39,899 nt of DNA, taken from positions 1-39,899 of the forward strand of contig NZ_JAMBIZ010000034.1 in assembly GCF_025291715.1 (NCBI RefSeq), read 5' to 3'. How positions within the stretch are numbered: the stretch's first letter is position 1; every line of letters starts with the position of its first letter. Made by a program: the position numbers and the translations under genes. The notes beneath the pieces are model-generated. The model saw only the letters and a program-made list of their open reading frames with translations. It did no database searches and was not told where the DNA came from. Source of the DNA: Metasolibacillus sp. Its GTDB lineage: Bacteria; Bacillota; Bacilli; Bacillales_A; Planococcaceae. Positions 23,255 through 29,687 of the stretch are shown here, piece by piece.

Positions 23255-23294
23255 TAAAAAATAATCGTGCACCGAAAATATTCGGAGCACGATA
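23255..23294 (-). terminator. Terminator of the bdb-type pair
   Basis: A 13-bp stem (23265-23277 with 23282-23294; one mismatch) with a short loop is followed on the minus strand by TATTTTTTA. Confidence 0.8.
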
Positions 23295-23298
23295 GTCA

Positions 23299-23769
23299 TT
23301 ATTGTGCGTTTATATTATTGAAAAATTCCTTGATTGTATCAACATCATAGTCGCCAACCATGCGTGTAACTTCTTTACCATTTTCGAAATAAATCAATGT
23401 TGGTGTAGCCTCTAACTTATATTTATTCCATTGCTCAGGAAATTCTAAAACGTTTAATTGATCAATATGAATGTCTAGCTCATCGGCAGTAGGCATTAAT
23501 TTTGGTGTCATTTGCTTACAGTATCCACACTCTGGACTGAATAGATAAGCATAAACAGGTTCACCTGTTGCAATTTTCTTTTCTAATGCATCTGGTAAAA
23601 TAATATTTTGATAGTTTTCATCATTCAACTGATCGATTGTGGATTGTCTTAAATCTTCCTTACCATAAGGATTATTTTTTAATTTACTATTGTTTGACAT
23701 ATTCGTTAGTACAATAATCGCTATAAATAAAACAACGATAACACCACCAAAAATAGCAAGCTTCTTCAT
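23299..23769 (-). CDS. Membrane-anchored thioredoxin-like protein
   Basis: 156 aa. N-terminal membrane anchor (about 4-22) then a thioredoxin fold outside the membrane with active site C81-G-Y-C84 (SPECGYCKQM) and cis-Pro in EATPTLIYF. Works as a thiol oxidase or disulfide carrier in the cell envelope. Lies 1 bp downstream of the DsbB/BdbC-type gene, which would re-oxidise it. Closest in role to B. subtilis BdbA/BdbD partners, but which one cannot be settled. Confidence 0.88.
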   Translation of the reverse strand: MKKLAIFGGVIVVLFIAIIVLTNMSNNSKLKNNPYGKEDLRQSTIDQLNDENYQNIILPDALEKKIATGEPVYAYLFSPECGYCKQMTPKLMPTADELDIHIDQLNVLEFPEQWNKYKLEATPTLIYFENGKEVTRMVGDYDVDTIKEFFNNINAQ

Positions 23770-23770
23770 T

Positions 23771-24199
23771 TTATTTTTCCTCCTTTAAAACGCGTAACAT
23801 ATAAAAGCTAATTGCTGCAATTATTACAAATGCAGTTAAGGCTAAAAATGGGATTGTAATAAATCCAAGCCAATTAATATACTGTCCTGTACAAGGAACA
23901 AGACCGCAAGCAGGAGCTGTTGATTGTAAAAAATCAAGCTTCTGGATGCTGTAGTGGTAAAGTGAAATGCTCCCACCAATACAAGCAAATACGGCTGTTG
24001 TTACGGCGATGCGTGCATTTTTTTGGATGTAGGCAACCGTTGTCATAATCACAATTGGATACATTAAAATTCGCTGATACCAGCACATTTCACAAGGGGT
24101 ATATTGCCTAATTTCAGAGAAATAAAGCGAGCCAAGTGTTGCAACTAATGACACGACCCAAATAGCAAGCAGACCATTTTCTAATTTTTTATTCATCAT
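23771..24199 (-). CDS. bdbC: DsbB/BdbC-type disulfide formation protein
   Basis: 142 aa with four membrane helices. Quinone-linked thiol oxidoreductase. Two cysteine pairs face outside: C36-E-M-C39 (PCEMCWYQRI) and C98-GLVP-C103. The size fits the Bdb family. Two ATGs in a row at 24199 and 24196 follow an AGGAG-type RBS. Upstream gene of the pair, feeding oxidising equivalents to the thioredoxin-like partner. Confidence 0.92.
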   Translation of the reverse strand: MMNKKLENGLLAIWVVSLVATLGSLYFSEIRQYTPCEMCWYQRILMYPIVIMTTVAYIQKNARIAVTTAVFACIGGSISLYHYSIQKLDFLQSTAPACGLVPCTGQYINWLGFITIPFLALTAFVIIAAISFYMLRVLKEEK

Positions 24200-24393
24200 T
24201 GTTTCTCCTACATGTCAAAATGAATGATACGTATTGATTATAGATAAAAGGCCCAGAGAAGTAAATTGTTTAGATTATGAATACTTTGTGAGTAGGATTT
24301 CACAATTGATTTCAGCCAAAAGTATGAGCATCGTATGCATGCAATGAGTAGTGATTCAATGATATGATAATGGAAAGAAATTCGAGGTGAATC

Positions 24394-25506
24394 ATGAGCT
24401 TAAATCATTCAAACATTACGATACTAAAAGAAATTGCAGAATTGTTAAATGAAGAGACGGAAATGATTCCAATGCTAAAAGGTGCTTTATCCAAATTTTT
24501 AAATGGTACAAAATTTGATACAGGCTGGATTTTTTTTATTGATAGTAAAGGGAAATCCAAGCTCGTGGCGCATGAAAATTTACCGCAAGCATTAGCTAAA
24601 AATGACTGTCAGCATTTAAGTAAAGGGGGCTGCTGGTGCGTATCGCGCTATCGCAATGATGAGCTGATGAAGGCCTCTAATATTATTGAGTGTCAGCGCA
24701 TTGAAGGCGCAATGCAGGATAGCGATGACGATACAGGTGGTATTACACATCATGCGACAGTGCCGCTGCAATCAGGACAGGAGCGCTTCGGTATTTTAAA
24801 TGTCGCGTCAAAAAATACGGTGCGCTTTACAGAGGAAGAGCTAGAGCTTTTAGAATCGGTTGCCTTTCAAATGGGCTCTGCTATCAAAAGAATTTATTTA
24901 ACGAATGAGCAGCAGGAAATTGCATTAGTACAGGAGCGCAATCGCTTAGCAAGGGATTTACATGATTCGGTGAATCAGCTGTTATTTTCAGTAACACTGA
25001 CATCACGTGCAGGTATTGAAATGAGTGACCAGCCTGAAATAAAGGAAACCTTTAAAGAAATTCAAGAGCTGACACAGGAAGCATTAACAGAAATGCGAGC
25101 ACTTATTTGGCAACTGCGTCCAAAAGGCTTAGAAAGCGGTCTTATTGAAGCGATAAAGGTCTATGCTGAAATGCTTGGCTTAAAGCTGATTGTCAATGTT
25201 TCAGGTGTTATTCAGCTACCTTCACGCATTGAGGAAACATTGTTCCGCATTGCACAAGAAGGATTAAACAATATACGGCGCCATGCAGGGGTGAAAATAG
25301 CAGAGCTTTATGTGACAGTGACACAAACAGATATTTTGCTTGTCATTAAAGATGAGGGGCGAGGCTTTGTTATTGACCCAAAGGCTCGAATACCATCACT
25401 TGGTATTCAATCGATTAAAGATCGAGCGCAGGCTATCGGCGGGACAGCTGATTGGGTGAGTGAAATTGGCAAGGGAACGGAGCTATTAATCCGTCTGCCA
25501 TATTAG
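24394..25506 (+). CDS. NarL-type sensor histidine kinase with Cys-rich GAF domain (YhcY-like)
   Basis: 370 aa, no membrane segment, so a cytoplasmic sensor. GAF domain about 15-165, HisKA_3 about 175-245 with H190 (ARDLHDSVNQLLFS), HATPase about 265-370 (LFRIAQEGLNNIRRHA, DEGRGF, GIQSIKDRAQAIGG). The GAF domain carries a cysteine cluster C72-x7-C80-x-C82-x17-C100 (GGCWC and ECQRI), plus H119/H120. This suggests metal, Fe-S or redox sensing. GAGGTGAATC before ATG 24394. Operon with its regulator 11 bp downstream. Confidence 0.9.
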   Translation: MSLNHSNITILKEIAELLNEETEMIPMLKGALSKFLNGTKFDTGWIFFIDSKGKSKLVAHENLPQALAKNDCQHLSKGGCWCVSRYRNDELMKASNIIECQRIEGAMQDSDDDTGGITHHATVPLQSGQERFGILNVASKNTVRFTEEELELLESVAFQMGSAIKRIYLTNEQQEIALVQERNRLARDLHDSVNQLLFSVTLTSRAGIEMSDQPEIKETFKEIQELTQEALTEMRALIWQLRPKGLESGLIEAIKVYAEMLGLKLIVNVSGVIQLPSRIEETLFRIAQEGLNNIRRHAGVKIAELYVTVTQTDILLVIKDEGRGFVIDPKARIPSLGIQSIKDRAQAIGGTADWVSEIGKGTELLIRLPY

Positions 25507-25517
25507 GGGGTAATGAA

Positions 25518-26168
25518 ATGATACGTGTCTTAATTGCAGATGACCATCATGTCGTAAGAAGGGGACTACTCTTTTTTTTAAAAACACAAAAGGATATTGA
25601 AGTAGTAGGGGAAGCGAAAAATGGCGTAGAAGCAGTACAATTAGTTAAAGAGGTGCAGCCTGATATTGTGCTGATGGATTTAGTGATGCCTGAACTGGAT
25701 GGCATTCAGGCGACAAAGCGCATTAAAGCATTGTATCCAACGATAAAAGTATTAATGCTAACTAGCTTTGCGGATAAAGACCATGTACTTCCAGCAATTG
25801 ATGCAGGCGCATCGGGCTATCAATTAAAGGACATCGAGCCAGATGATTTAGTGCATACGATCCGTCAAATTATGCGCGGAGAAAACATGCTGCATCCAGA
25901 AGCAACAACACAGCTGGAGGAGGGCTTGCGTGAGGAGGAGCAAAAGCTTCATGTACTCAATCCATTAACACCGCGAGAGCAGGATGTACTAGCAGAGCTA
26001 ACAAAGGGCAAAAGCAACCGAGAAATTGCTGCTTCTTTATTTGTGACCGAAAAAACAGTGAAAACACATATTTCTAATATATTTGCCAAGCTACAGGTAC
26101 AAGACCGCACACAGGCAGCTTTATATGCAGTGAAGCATGGGCTAACAGAGGGCAGTGGGCAGATGTAA
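25518..26168 (+). CDS. NarL/FixJ-family response regulator (YhcZ-like)
   Basis: 216 aa. Receiver domain 1-120 with D8/D9, phosphoacceptor D54 (VLMDLVMPELDG), T82 and K104 region (GYQLKD). LuxR-type helix-turn-helix about 148-210 (LTPREQDVLAELTKGKSNREIAASLFVTEKTVKTHISNIF, read in parts). RBS AGGGGGTAATG before ATG 25518. Partner of the preceding kinase. Target genes unknown. Confidence 0.92.
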   Translation: MIRVLIADDHHVVRRGLLFFLKTQKDIEVVGEAKNGVEAVQLVKEVQPDIVLMDLVMPELDGIQATKRIKALYPTIKVLMLTSFADKDHVLPAIDAGASGYQLKDIEPDDLVHTIRQIMRGENMLHPEATTQLEEGLREEEQKLHVLNPLTPREQDVLAELTKGKSNREIAASLFVTEKTVKTHISNIFAKLQVQDRTQAALYAVKHGLTEGSGQM

Positions 26169-26172
26169 AAAA

Positions 26173-26215
26173 ACGCAAGGGGTGTAAATAACGATAGCCC
26201 CTTGCGTCTATTTTT
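26173..26215. terminator. Bidirectional terminator
   Basis: A 10-bp perfect stem ACGCAAGGGG/CCCCTTGCGT (26173-26182 with 26198-26207) flanked by A-run and T-run. It ends the regulator gene and the convergent membrane protein gene. Confidence 0.85.
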
Positions 26216-26495
26216 GAAATTCCTCACTCCATTCATCAATCTTCATTTTCAAATAAGCCCCACCGATTAGAAGAACTAAAATGGCAATTGCTATGACAGA
26301 GGCGTTCGTTATATTTTCTTGAAGTGTTCCTAGCTCATTATTTGCATACAGCTGTATAAACGGTACAATGATGCTAGCAATAATGGAAAATAAAATATAT
26401 TTTCTCCAGCTTCTTTTTTCTTTATTTACATAGCTAAATTGATGAAGCTTTTGAAAAATGATGGTCCAAGCGATAATCAGTAAAAATATTTTCAT
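26208..26495 (-). CDS. Small membrane protein, 95 aa
   Basis: 95 aa with three hydrophobic segments (about 2-14, 33-51, 64-82) and a charged C-terminus (KMKIDEWSEEFQK). No recognised family. ATG 26495 has a GGTGGTGTTTCC-type upstream region with a moderate RBS. It lies 27 bp downstream of the CDF exporter gene on the same strand, so the two may share a transcript. Confidence 0.65.
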   Translation of the reverse strand: MKIFLLIIAWTIIFQKLHQFSYVNKEKRSWRKYILFSIIASIIVPFIQLYANNELGTLQENITNASVIAIAILVLLIGGAYLKMKIDEWSEEFQK

Positions 26496-26522
26496 GGAAA
26501 CACCACCTAACTAGTGTATTTT

Positions 26523-27422
26523 TTAAAAATGATAGTCTCCCTCTGTTGGAGTAGGAATTTCATGTGGTTCAATATGCACGAGCACAACGCAATATGGATT
26601 GAACTGTTTCACTGTATTTTCGATTTGCTCAGTAATCTCATGGCTTTCCCAAACATTTAAATAAGGGTTGACAGTGACTGTCACATCAACAAATGACATA
26701 TTGCCATGCATGCGTCCTTTAAAGTCTACTAGAGTGATGACCCCGTCTACTTTATGAATAAGCTCGCAAAGCGCCTCAGTATCCTCTGTATTAAAGCCAT
26801 CTGTTAAGGTATGCACAGCCTCCCAAAAAATTTCTACACCTGTTTTGACAATAATAACACTAACGAGCAATGCCGTAATAACATCAATAATAGGAAAGCC
26901 TACAATCGCAGCTCCAATTCCGATTGCTGTACCGATACTAACGAGGGCATCTGAACGATTATCATAGGCGGCCGCCTTGACAGCACTGCTATTAATTTTA
27001 TTGGCTAAAGCAATATTGTAACGGTAAACGCCATACATAATAACAGCGCTAATAAGTGCAACAACAGCTGTTAGCATAGAAGGTGTGGCATGTGTTGGGT
27101 GCCAAATACTTTGAACGGAAGAAACAAGCACTTGCAGACCGACAGCAATCATAATAAATGCTGCAATGAGTGAAGCAACCGTTTCCGCACGGAGATGCCC
27201 ATATTGATGGTCATCATCTGCTGGCTTTTGTGAAATGCGCAAGCCAATTAACACAGCAACAGAGGCGATAATATCCGTTGTATTGTTGAGCCCGTCCGCC
27301 TTTAAAGCAGCAGAGCTCCCAATATATCCAACAATTAATTTCATTGCACTAAGTACGATATAAGTTCCAATAGATAACCAAGCGCCTTTTTCACCGGCAC
27401 GTAAATTTGTATATAGCTCCAC
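26523..27422 (-). CDS. Cation diffusion facilitator, Mn-exporter type (MneP/MneS-like)
   Basis: 299 aa from GTG 27422, which has AGGAGG 7 bp upstream. A longer in-frame ORF to 27524 runs back into the upstream terminator and is rejected. CDF fold with six helices. The first metal site reads ADGLNNTTD (Asn where Zn exporters have His), a pattern known from Mn-selective CDFs. Next comes DDDHQYGHLRAE and a second D-x3-D in AAAYDNRSDALVS. The C-terminal cytoplasmic domain (about 215-299) contains GNMSFVDVTV and LVHIEPHE. Probable Mn2+/H+ antiporter. Confidence 0.88.
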   Translation of the reverse strand: MELYTNLRAGEKGAWLSIGTYIVLSAMKLIVGYIGSSAALKADGLNNTTDIIASVAVLIGLRISQKPADDDHQYGHLRAETVASLIAAFIMIAVGLQVLVSSVQSIWHPTHATPSMLTAVVALISAVIMYGVYRYNIALANKINSSAVKAAAYDNRSDALVSIGTAIGIGAAIVGFPIIDVITALLVSVIIVKTGVEIFWEAVHTLTDGFNTEDTEALCELIHKVDGVITLVDFKGRMHGNMSFVDVTVTVNPYLNVWESHEITEQIENTVKQFNPYCVVLVHIEPHEIPTPTEGDYHF

Positions 27423-27460
27423 AATGTTTCCTCCTAGAAAGACTTTTAGACATGACAAAG

Positions 27461-27499
27461 GAGCCGTCCGAAAAGATATAATCCTTTTCGGACAGCCCC
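27461..27499 (-). terminator. Terminator of the CNNM/CorC gene
   Basis: A 12-14-bp stem (around CCGTCCGAAAAG at 27464-27475 paired with 27484-27497) with a short loop. The minus strand continues CTCCTTT. It separates the CNNM/CorC gene from the CDF gene. Confidence 0.75.
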
Positions 27500-27510
27500 T
27501 AACACTGACA

Positions 27511-28863
27511 TTACATTTCTTCAATTAAATTATTTTCAGGAATTTCTTCTTCTGCAAGCTTTTTTACTTCAACATATAAAATATGATGACCATCGGATTC
27601 TTTTATTGTAAATTGGTAGCCATATGCCTCAAAAGAGTCTCCTTCTACGACATCAAAGTGCTGTGTCATAATCCAGCCGCCAATTGTATCAATATCTTCA
27701 TCTTCAATTTCAATACCTAAAATATCATTGACGTTTTCTAACAGCATTTTTGCGTCAATAATATAATGGTTTTCACTGATTTCTTGTACTTCAGGTATTT
27801 CATCTTCATCGAATTCATCTTGAATATCGCCAACGATTTCCTCGATAATATCTTCAATTGTGACTAAACCAGAAGTTCCACCGTATTCATCCATTAAAAT
27901 GGCTAAATGGATGCGTTCCTGCTGGAATTTTAATAGTAAGTCACTAATTGGGATTGTATCAATAACACGAATAACAGGCTGCATATATTCCTCTACTTTT
28001 GTAGCTCCATTTGCAGGATCTTTAACGAAAGCGGTAAGTAAATGCTTCATGTTGACTAGGCCAACAACATGGTCCTTGTCACCATCCGTAATTGGGTAAC
28101 GTGTATATTGTTCAACGCCCATTAGTTCGAAAACTTCGCGTAATGTTTGGTCTTTCTCAATGCTAATAATTTCAGTACGGGGTACCATAATTTCCTTTGC
28201 GATTCGATCAGAAAACTCGAAAATACTATTTACATATTCGTATTCCGAGTGGTTAATTTCTCCACCTTTTAAGCTGTCTGATAAAATCATACGAAGCTCT
28301 TCCTCGGAATGCGCTGCCTCTGATTCAGAAACCATTTTTAAACCGAACATACCTGTAATTGCGCGGGCTGAGCCATTTAATGTGCGAATAAAAGGATACA
28401 TAATGTTATGGAATAAAATAAGTGGTCCTGCTAAGTTTAACGTGACAGCCTCCGCCTTTTGAATAGCTAAAGTTTTTGGCGATAATTCCCCTACGACAAC
28501 GTGTAAAAACGTTACAAGTAAAAATGCAATAATAAACGAAAGGAACGATGTAATGCGACCTTCCAAACCGATTAATTCAAACAATGGATGTAAAAGAATT
28601 TCAAATGTCTTTTCACCTAACCATCCAAGTCCAAGCGCAGTAATCGTAATACCTAGCTGACATGCTGATAAATATTCATCTAAGTTGGCAATTACTTTTT
28701 TCGCTTTAATCGCTTTTTTATTCCCTTCAGCGACAAGCTGGTCGATTCGTGTAGTCCTCACTTTTACTATGGCAAACTCAGTTGCAACGAAAAATGCCGT
28801 AGCAGCAATTAATAGAGCAAATGCTACAAGCCTTATGGTTAGCTCTCCTATATCTCCGTCCAA
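27511..28863 (-). CDS. CNNM/CorC-family (hemolysin-type) transporter protein
   Basis: 450 aa. DUF21/CNNM membrane domain about 1-200 with three to four helices (LIAATAFFVATEFAIVKVR opening, VVGELSPKTLAIQ), a CBS pair about 218-345 (IMVPRTEI, RYPITDGD, HLAILMDEYGGTSGLVTIEDI) and a CorC_HlyC C-terminal domain about 360-440. Family members take part in Mg2+ or Co2+ homeostasis, and the B. subtilis relatives are linked to Mg2+ efflux. Start TTG 28863 with AAAGGA 8 bp upstream. The older name hemolysin is not supported functionally. Confidence 0.92.
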   Translation of the reverse strand: MDGDIGELTIRLVAFALLIAATAFFVATEFAIVKVRTTRIDQLVAEGNKKAIKAKKVIANLDEYLSACQLGITITALGLGWLGEKTFEILLHPLFELIGLEGRITSFLSFIIAFLLVTFLHVVVGELSPKTLAIQKAEAVTLNLAGPLILFHNIMYPFIRTLNGSARAITGMFGLKMVSESEAAHSEEELRMILSDSLKGGEINHSEYEYVNSIFEFSDRIAKEIMVPRTEIISIEKDQTLREVFELMGVEQYTRYPITDGDKDHVVGLVNMKHLLTAFVKDPANGATKVEEYMQPVIRVIDTIPISDLLLKFQQERIHLAILMDEYGGTSGLVTIEDIIEEIVGDIQDEFDEDEIPEVQEISENHYIIDAKMLLENVNDILGIEIEDEDIDTIGGWIMTQHFDVVEGDSFEAYGYQFTIKESDGHHILYVEVKKLAEEEIPENNLIEEM

Positions 28864-28920
28864 ATAAATCCTTTACTTGCGGCCCGAATGAGGGTGGCAA
28901 ATAAAGAGTACACCTCCTGT
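28848..28920 (-). promoter_or_regulatory. Unused strong Shine-Dalgarno and leader upstream of the CNNM/CorC gene
   Basis: AGGAGGTG (28911-28918, minus strand) lies about 50 nt before the accepted TTG start and does not serve it. A 21-codon reading frame from the overlapping GTG (28913) runs to a TAG at 28848-28850, just past the CNNM start. Its GTG overlaps the RBS, so initiation there is doubtful. It may be a leader peptide or ribosome standby site. Confidence 0.25.
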
Positions 28921-29150
28921 TATTAAAAAATTTTTGAATACTTTTATCATAAAATATTTCAAAGAAAAAAACAATTTTTGCTGATGATTTTTTTATCAAG
29001 CGTGTTAATTAGCCTTTATTTTAAAGAGGATACTAATGAATAGCCAATATTTACATAATCACCATATTTGTTTTTTATTTATAGGTATTATTAATTTCAA
29101 GTTTTCGTCATCGACAGAATTCACAAAAACATTTTATTTTTCAAAAAATA
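28921..29150. other. AT-rich intergenic region
   Basis: Very AT-rich, between divergent CNNM/CorC and bmr transcripts. I see no ORF with an RBS, no tRNA and no clear hairpin terminator. It presumably holds the minus-strand promoter of the CNNM/CorC gene, but no convincing hexamer pair stands out. Confidence 0.5.
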
Positions 29151-29180
29151 TTGACGAAGTAAATTTCTGTATGCTAATCT
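29151..29180 (+). promoter_or_regulatory. Promoter of the bmr leader
   Basis: TTGACG (29151-29156) and an extended -10, TGC-TAATCT (TG at 29172, hexamer 29175-29180), with 18-bp spacing. Predicted start near 29187, about 500 nt before bmrC. Confidence 0.65.
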
Positions 29181-29221
29181 TAAGGGGCACTAAATAATTT
29201 AAGGAAATGGAGGGAAGGATT

Positions 29222-29275
29222 ATGATGATTTTATTAAACAACAAAACAACTAAACATTTTAATCCGGACCTGTAA
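29222..29275 (+). CDS. Leader peptide 1 of the bmrCD operon
   Basis: 17 codons, MMILLNNKTTKHFNPDL, with a strong GGAGGG RBS about 8 bp upstream. It sits at the start of the leader, before two tandem terminators. B. subtilis bmrCD is controlled by ribosome-mediated attenuation through a leader ORF (bmrB), so translation or stalling here probably decides read-through. The sequence itself is not obviously related to BmrB. Confidence 0.7.
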   Translation: MMILLNNKTTKHFNPDL

Positions 29276-29318
29276 CGTATTCTTTTATTATTTGCTTGAA
29301 CGCGCATAATGAATGGAT

Positions 29319-29349
29319 GATACAGGCACGTCCCTGTATCTCTTTTTTT
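29319..29349 (+). terminator. Attenuator terminator 1 in the bmr leader
   Basis: An 8-bp perfect stem GATACAGG/CCTGTATC (29319-29326 with 29333-29340), 6-nt loop, then TCTTTTTTT. It lies 44 nt after leader ORF 1 and upstream of the transporter genes, so it must be read through for their expression. Confidence 0.85.
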
Positions 29350-29350
29350 A

Positions 29351-29390
29351 GGCATGTATCCTAATTAAATGGGGATATATGCCTTTTTTT
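29351..29390 (+). terminator. Attenuator terminator 2 in the bmr leader
   Basis: An 11-bp stem (29351-29361 with 29373-29383, one G-U pair) is followed by seven T. It directly follows terminator 1, making a tandem transcription block. Confidence 0.85.
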
Positions 29391-29432
29391 GTGTGTATGC
29401 TGTGCAAAATTAGATGGAGGAGGACATCGGAT

Positions 29433-29489
29433 ATGTTCAAACAATTTCAAGCAAAAATTTTAAAAAGGGAATCGCTGGATAGTGGATAG
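29433..29489 (+). CDS. Leader peptide 2 of the bmrCD operon
   Basis: 18 codons, MFKQFQAKILKRESLDSG, with a strong GGAGGAGG RBS. It lies after the two terminators and directly before a structured RNA segment. A second translated leader ORF suggests another control step, for example on RNA folding near the bmrC start. Not recognised; could be a fortuitous ORF. Confidence 0.55.
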   Translation: MFKQFQAKILKRESLDSG

Positions 29490-29687
29490 TGTAGCTTTAA
29501 CTTGATTCAGCGGGAAATCCCTCTAGTGGGATGAATGCAAAAACATTGCAATCAGGAGGAGTAGCAAGCTCTCTGCTGATTCAAGTTAAGCCTCTGGTGG
29601 GGGTCATGACTTTCTCTTACAAACAGGAGAAAATCCAAATGCCATTACACCGAGGTGTAATTGATAGGAAAGTAGGTAAAAAAGAGT
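29490..29687 (+). ncRNA. Structured leader RNA segment upstream of bmrC
   Basis: A long outer helix pairs 29494-29511 with 29575-29591 (one bulge, one mismatch). Inside it are a 5-bp ATCCC/GGGAT hairpin and a 5-bp TGCAA/TTGCA hairpin, as in a multi-branch junction. Further down are a TTTCTC/GAGAAA hairpin and a perfect ATTACAC/GTGTAAT hairpin (about 29643-29660) shortly before bmrC. No U-tract follows, so this is not a terminator. It matches no riboswitch class I can name. Confidence 0.5.

Noticed and set aside
27423-27524. N-terminal extension of the CDF exporter (34 extra codons)
   Set aside because: It runs through the terminator of the upstream gene and has no RBS, while GTG 27422 has AGGAGG at ideal spacing.
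28160-28462. 100-codon frame antisense to the CNNM/CorC gene
   Set aside because: Shadow of a strong, well-conserved coding region; no RBS or promoter seen.
29490-29620. Remnant of an IS200/IS605 element or its guide RNA
   Set aside because: Folded G-rich segments can resemble such RNAs, but there is no tnpA or tnpB trace nearby and I cannot match a known end sequence.
29490-29687. T-box leader
   Set aside because: No T-box sequence (GGTGG-ACCGCG type) and no specifier-loop or terminator/antiterminator pair is visible in this segment.
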